Source of the DNA: Pedobacter sp. HDW13
GTDB taxonomy: Bacteria > Bacteroidota > Bacteroidia > Sphingobacteriales > Sphingobacteriaceae
NCBI RefSeq assembly: GCF_011303555.1
Contig: NZ_CP049868.1
Coordinates: 930,001-994,000, forward strand
Direction: 5' to 3'
DNA: 64,000 bases
This document shows positions 61,890 through 64,000 of the stretch, piece by piece (the first letter of the stretch is position 1; the number at the start of each line of letters is the position of its first letter). The notes below the pieces were generated by a model. The model made no database searches and had not been told where the DNA came from. It was given only the letters and a program-made list of their open reading frames with translations. The position numbers and the translations under genes were made by a program.

Positions 61890-64000
61890 ATGCAAAAACT
61901 TCTATGTTTTCTTTTATTGCTTGTCGTTTGTACTTCTACCCATATTTTTGCTGCTGATATTAAAAGCATTGGTGTACCGTACATAGAAAATTATCCAAAA
62001 TCAGTTTATTCATCAGGTAACCAGAACTGGAGCATAGCAAAAGACAAAAATGGTGTAATGTACTTTGGTAATGCCGAGGGTTTATTAACTTTCGATGGCC
62101 GTTACTGGCAGAAATACAGAATGCCAAACCGCCAGATTGTTAGAGCCGTTGCTACTGATAACCAGGGTAGAATATACACAGGCAGCTTTGGAGAGTTTGG
62201 CTTCTGGGCTATCAAAAACAACAAATTAAGCTATAATTCACTTACCAATCTCCTCCCAAAAGGTATAAAAATAGATGATGAAGTTTGGAAAATCTATATA
62301 GATCGCGACCGGGTAATTTTTCAATCTTTTTCAAAAATCTTCATCTACAAAAACAATAAAATCGAAGTGGTAAAGTCGCCTTCTTCTTTTTTGTTCTTGC
62401 ATAAAGTTAATCAACGGTATTTTATAGAGGTGCTGGAGCAAGGCCTGTTCGAGCTTATTGGCAATAAACTGGTACACCTGCCGCAGAGTGAGCAAATGGG
62501 CAAAGAAGGAATTCTCTCCATTTTACCTTATAAAAACAACGGACTGATTATTGGCACCAGTAAAAATGGGCTTTTTACTTACGATGGCAACAATTTCACC
62601 CCTTTAAACACCCCGGCAAACAATTACCTAAAAACCTATCAGTTAAATAATGGTGTAAGTTTATTGGGCAAATATTATGCTTACGGCACCATTTTAAACG
62701 GTTTAATCATTATCGATGAAAATGGCAGGGTTGTGCAACGCATTAATAAATCGAGCGGATTGCAAAACAATACCATATTAAGTTTATACGCAGATAATGA
62801 GCAAAACCTCTGGACAGGTTTGGATAACGGAATCGACCGTATTGAACTCAATTCTCCCCTTTATTTTTACTTTGATAAAACAGGTCAGTTTGGTACCGTA
62901 TACTCCAGTATCATTTTTAACAATAAAATTTATCTCGGCACCAATCAGGGCCTATTTTACAGCGAGTGGTCGCCGTATAATCTCCTCCCCTTCAATTTTC
63001 GTTTAATACCGAATTCGCAAGGACAGGTTTGGGAATTGGCCATTATCGATAATGAGTTAATTTGTGGCCATAACAGCGGTACCTTTAAGGTTTTGGGCGA
63101 TCAAATAGAATGGATATCAAGATCATCGGGTGGCTGGACCATTAAAAAACTAAATTCTAACCCAAATTACCTGGTTCAGGGTACTTATACAGGCTTATCT
63201 CTCTTTACCAAATCACCAGGTGCAGGATTGAGGTTCGCAACAAAAATAGCAGGATTTGGAGCTCCTTCGAGATATGTTGAGCAAGACAACAGAGGCGACA
63301 TTTGGGTGGGCCATGCTTACAAGGGCTTATTTAAATTAAGCCTTAGCCCCGATTATACCAGGGTAACGAGCACCAAATATTTTGACGAGAAAAATGGCTT
63401 ACCAGGCAATTACAACATCAATATTTTCAATCTGGAGAATAAGATTGTCTTTTCATCTGATGCTGGTTTTTACACCTACGATGAGTTAAGTAATAAATTC
63501 ACCAAATACGAGGTACTCAATAAAAACCTGGGCTCTTTCGAAACCTCGAATAAAATTATCCCAGCCGGAAGTAAAAAATATTGGTTCATCAATCACGGTA
63601 AAACCGCTTTGGTTAATTTTAGCGAACCTGGCAAGATAGAAATAGATTCGAACCAATTTAGCATTTTGGATGGCCGGATGGTGCAGTACTATGAAAATAT
63701 TAGCCGCATAAGTGATTCAATTTATCTCATTAGTGTTGATGATGGGTTTGTGATTTATAATCCAACGGCTGAGCTAAACATCCAGAAACAAAAACTACCA
63801 GCCGTGTTGATCAGGCGGATTGAAGATATTACCGATAAATTTTCGCTGATTAGCGAAACTGGCAATGGCGAGGAGCCTACTGAGATTCAGAACAGCAGAA
63901 ACAATATCCGCATTTCTTATACACTACCTTATTACAGGCAGGCCAAAGTGAAATATCAGTTTTACCTGGAAGGTTATTCGAGAACTTGGTTTGACTGGAC
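61890..64000 (+). CDS. Two-component-propeller / triple-tyrosine sensor protein, 3' end outside window
   Basis: At least 703 residues, open to the right edge. Signal peptide MQKLLCFLLLLVVCTSTHIF ends near AA at 23. The body is made of propeller-type repeats (NWSIAKDKNGVMYFGNAEGLLTFDG, LSLYADNEQNLWTGLDNGID, KIYLGTNQGLFYS, IWVGHAYKGLFKL). Near the edge is a triple-tyrosine segment (RISYTLPYYRQAKVKYQFYLEGYSRTWFDW). Such proteins usually continue into a transmembrane helix and either a histidine kinase or a LuxR-type DNA-binding domain; which one cannot be seen. They sense glycans or other periplasmic signals. Confidence 0.88.
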   Translation, partial: MQKLLCFLLLLVVCTSTHIFAADIKSIGVPYIENYPKSVYSSGNQNWSIAKDKNGVMYFGNAEGLLTFDGRYWQKYRMPNRQIVRAVATDNQGRIYTGSFGEFGFWAIKNNKLSYNSLTNLLPKGIKIDDEVWKIYIDRDRVIFQSFSKIFIYKNNKIEVVKSPSSFLFLHKVNQRYFIEVLEQGLFELIGNKLVHLPQSEQMGKEGILSILPYKNNGLIIGTSKNGLFTYDGNNFTPLNTPANNYLKTYQLNNGVSLLGKYYAYGTILNGLIIIDENGRVVQRINKSSGLQNNTILSLYADNEQNLWTGLDNGIDRIELNSPLYFYFDKTGQFGTVYSSIIFNNKIYLGTNQGLFYSEWSPYNLLPFNFRLIPNSQGQVWELAIIDNELICGHNSGTFKVLGDQIEWISRSSGGWTIKKLNSNPNYLVQGTYTGLSLFTKSPGAGLRFATKIAGFGAPSRYVEQDNRGDIWVGHAYKGLFKLSLSPDYTRVTSTKYFDEKNGLPGNYNINIFNLENKIVFSSDAGFYTYDELSNKFTKYEVLNKNLGSFETSNKIIPAGSKKYWFINHGKTALVNFSEPGKIEIDSNQFSILDGRMVQYYENISRISDSIYLISVDDGFVIYNPTAELNIQKQKLPAVLIRRIEDITDKFSLISETGNGEEPTEIQNSRNNIRISYTLPYYRQAKVKYQFYLEGYSRTWFDW

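Noticed and set aside
1..64000. tRNA, rRNA, riboswitch or prophage genes
   Set aside because: No cloverleaf, rRNA core sequences, known riboswitch core or phage structural genes could be recognised by eye on either strand; a covariance-model search would be needed to be certain.

Overview
The window looks like a chromosomal segment of a Bacteroidota bacterium of the Sphingobacteriaceae, most like Pedobacter. This is inferred from gene content and style, not from a database match. Supporting signs are TAnnTTTG promoter elements before many genes and the absence of obvious Shine-Dalgarno leaders. Others are a TonB receptor with a carboxypeptidase-like N-terminal domain, DUF5686 and two-component-propeller proteins, PorG- and PorT-like type IX secretion (T9SS) components, and one protein with a T9SS sorting tail. 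Most of the window is housekeeping. There is no phage, CRISPR array, rRNA or tRNA that I could recognise, and the only mobile-type gene is a decayed REP-associated transposase.

Layout, 1-16 kb: a PBP1-like lipoprotein cut by the left edge, guaA, a dCMP deaminase, an FHS sugar transporter, a LysE exporter and a long-form purF. Next is a tight four-gene plus-strand operon (7820-14670): TonB receptor, DUF4876-like lipoprotein, outer-membrane barrel and di-heme peroxidase. It is preceded by three palindromes and is the best candidate for a poorly described system. murI follows. 16-24 kb is a minus-strand envelope operon: alpha/beta hydrolase (frameshifted), CBS protein, nadK, porG-like, uppS, bamA and two skp/ompH genes. 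24-31 kb holds yqeY, an SDR dehydrogenase, porT-like overlapping ubiE/menG, engB, a UbiA-family prenyltransferase, an M3 peptidase and a Bcr/CflA-type transporter.

32-45 kb: an APC permease, the broken transposase carrying a REP-like hairpin, an overlooked 51-residue membrane protein overlapping the end of kup, and kup itself. These are followed by a small T9SS-tailed protein, an FAH-fold enzyme, an M23 peptidase, bcp, and a transketolase split into two genes around a duplicated spacer. Next is a three-gene ECF sigma cassette (sigma factor, membrane protein with three FxVPxxYF repeats, CpxP-like periplasmic protein), then a class III aminotransferase. 45-64 kb: a two-component pair, a small lipoprotein, an RluA pseudouridine synthase, panB, carA with a possible leader ORF, an ABC-2 exporter and an XAC2610-like secreted protein. 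After these come a pheS / Rieske-like lipoprotein / TetR operon, kbl, a DUF5686 protein, trhO and the start of a propeller/triple-tyrosine sensor that runs off the right edge.

The genes join mainly through envelope biology: BamA, Skp, UppS, MurI and M23 for wall and outer membrane; PorG, PorT and a T9SS cargo for secretion; TonB, barrel and peroxidase genes for uptake. Spacers are AT-rich and repeatedly built from short degenerate 'words'. Five genes have the promoter -7 box only 3-5 nt before the start codon, which suggests leaderless or nearly leaderless transcripts.
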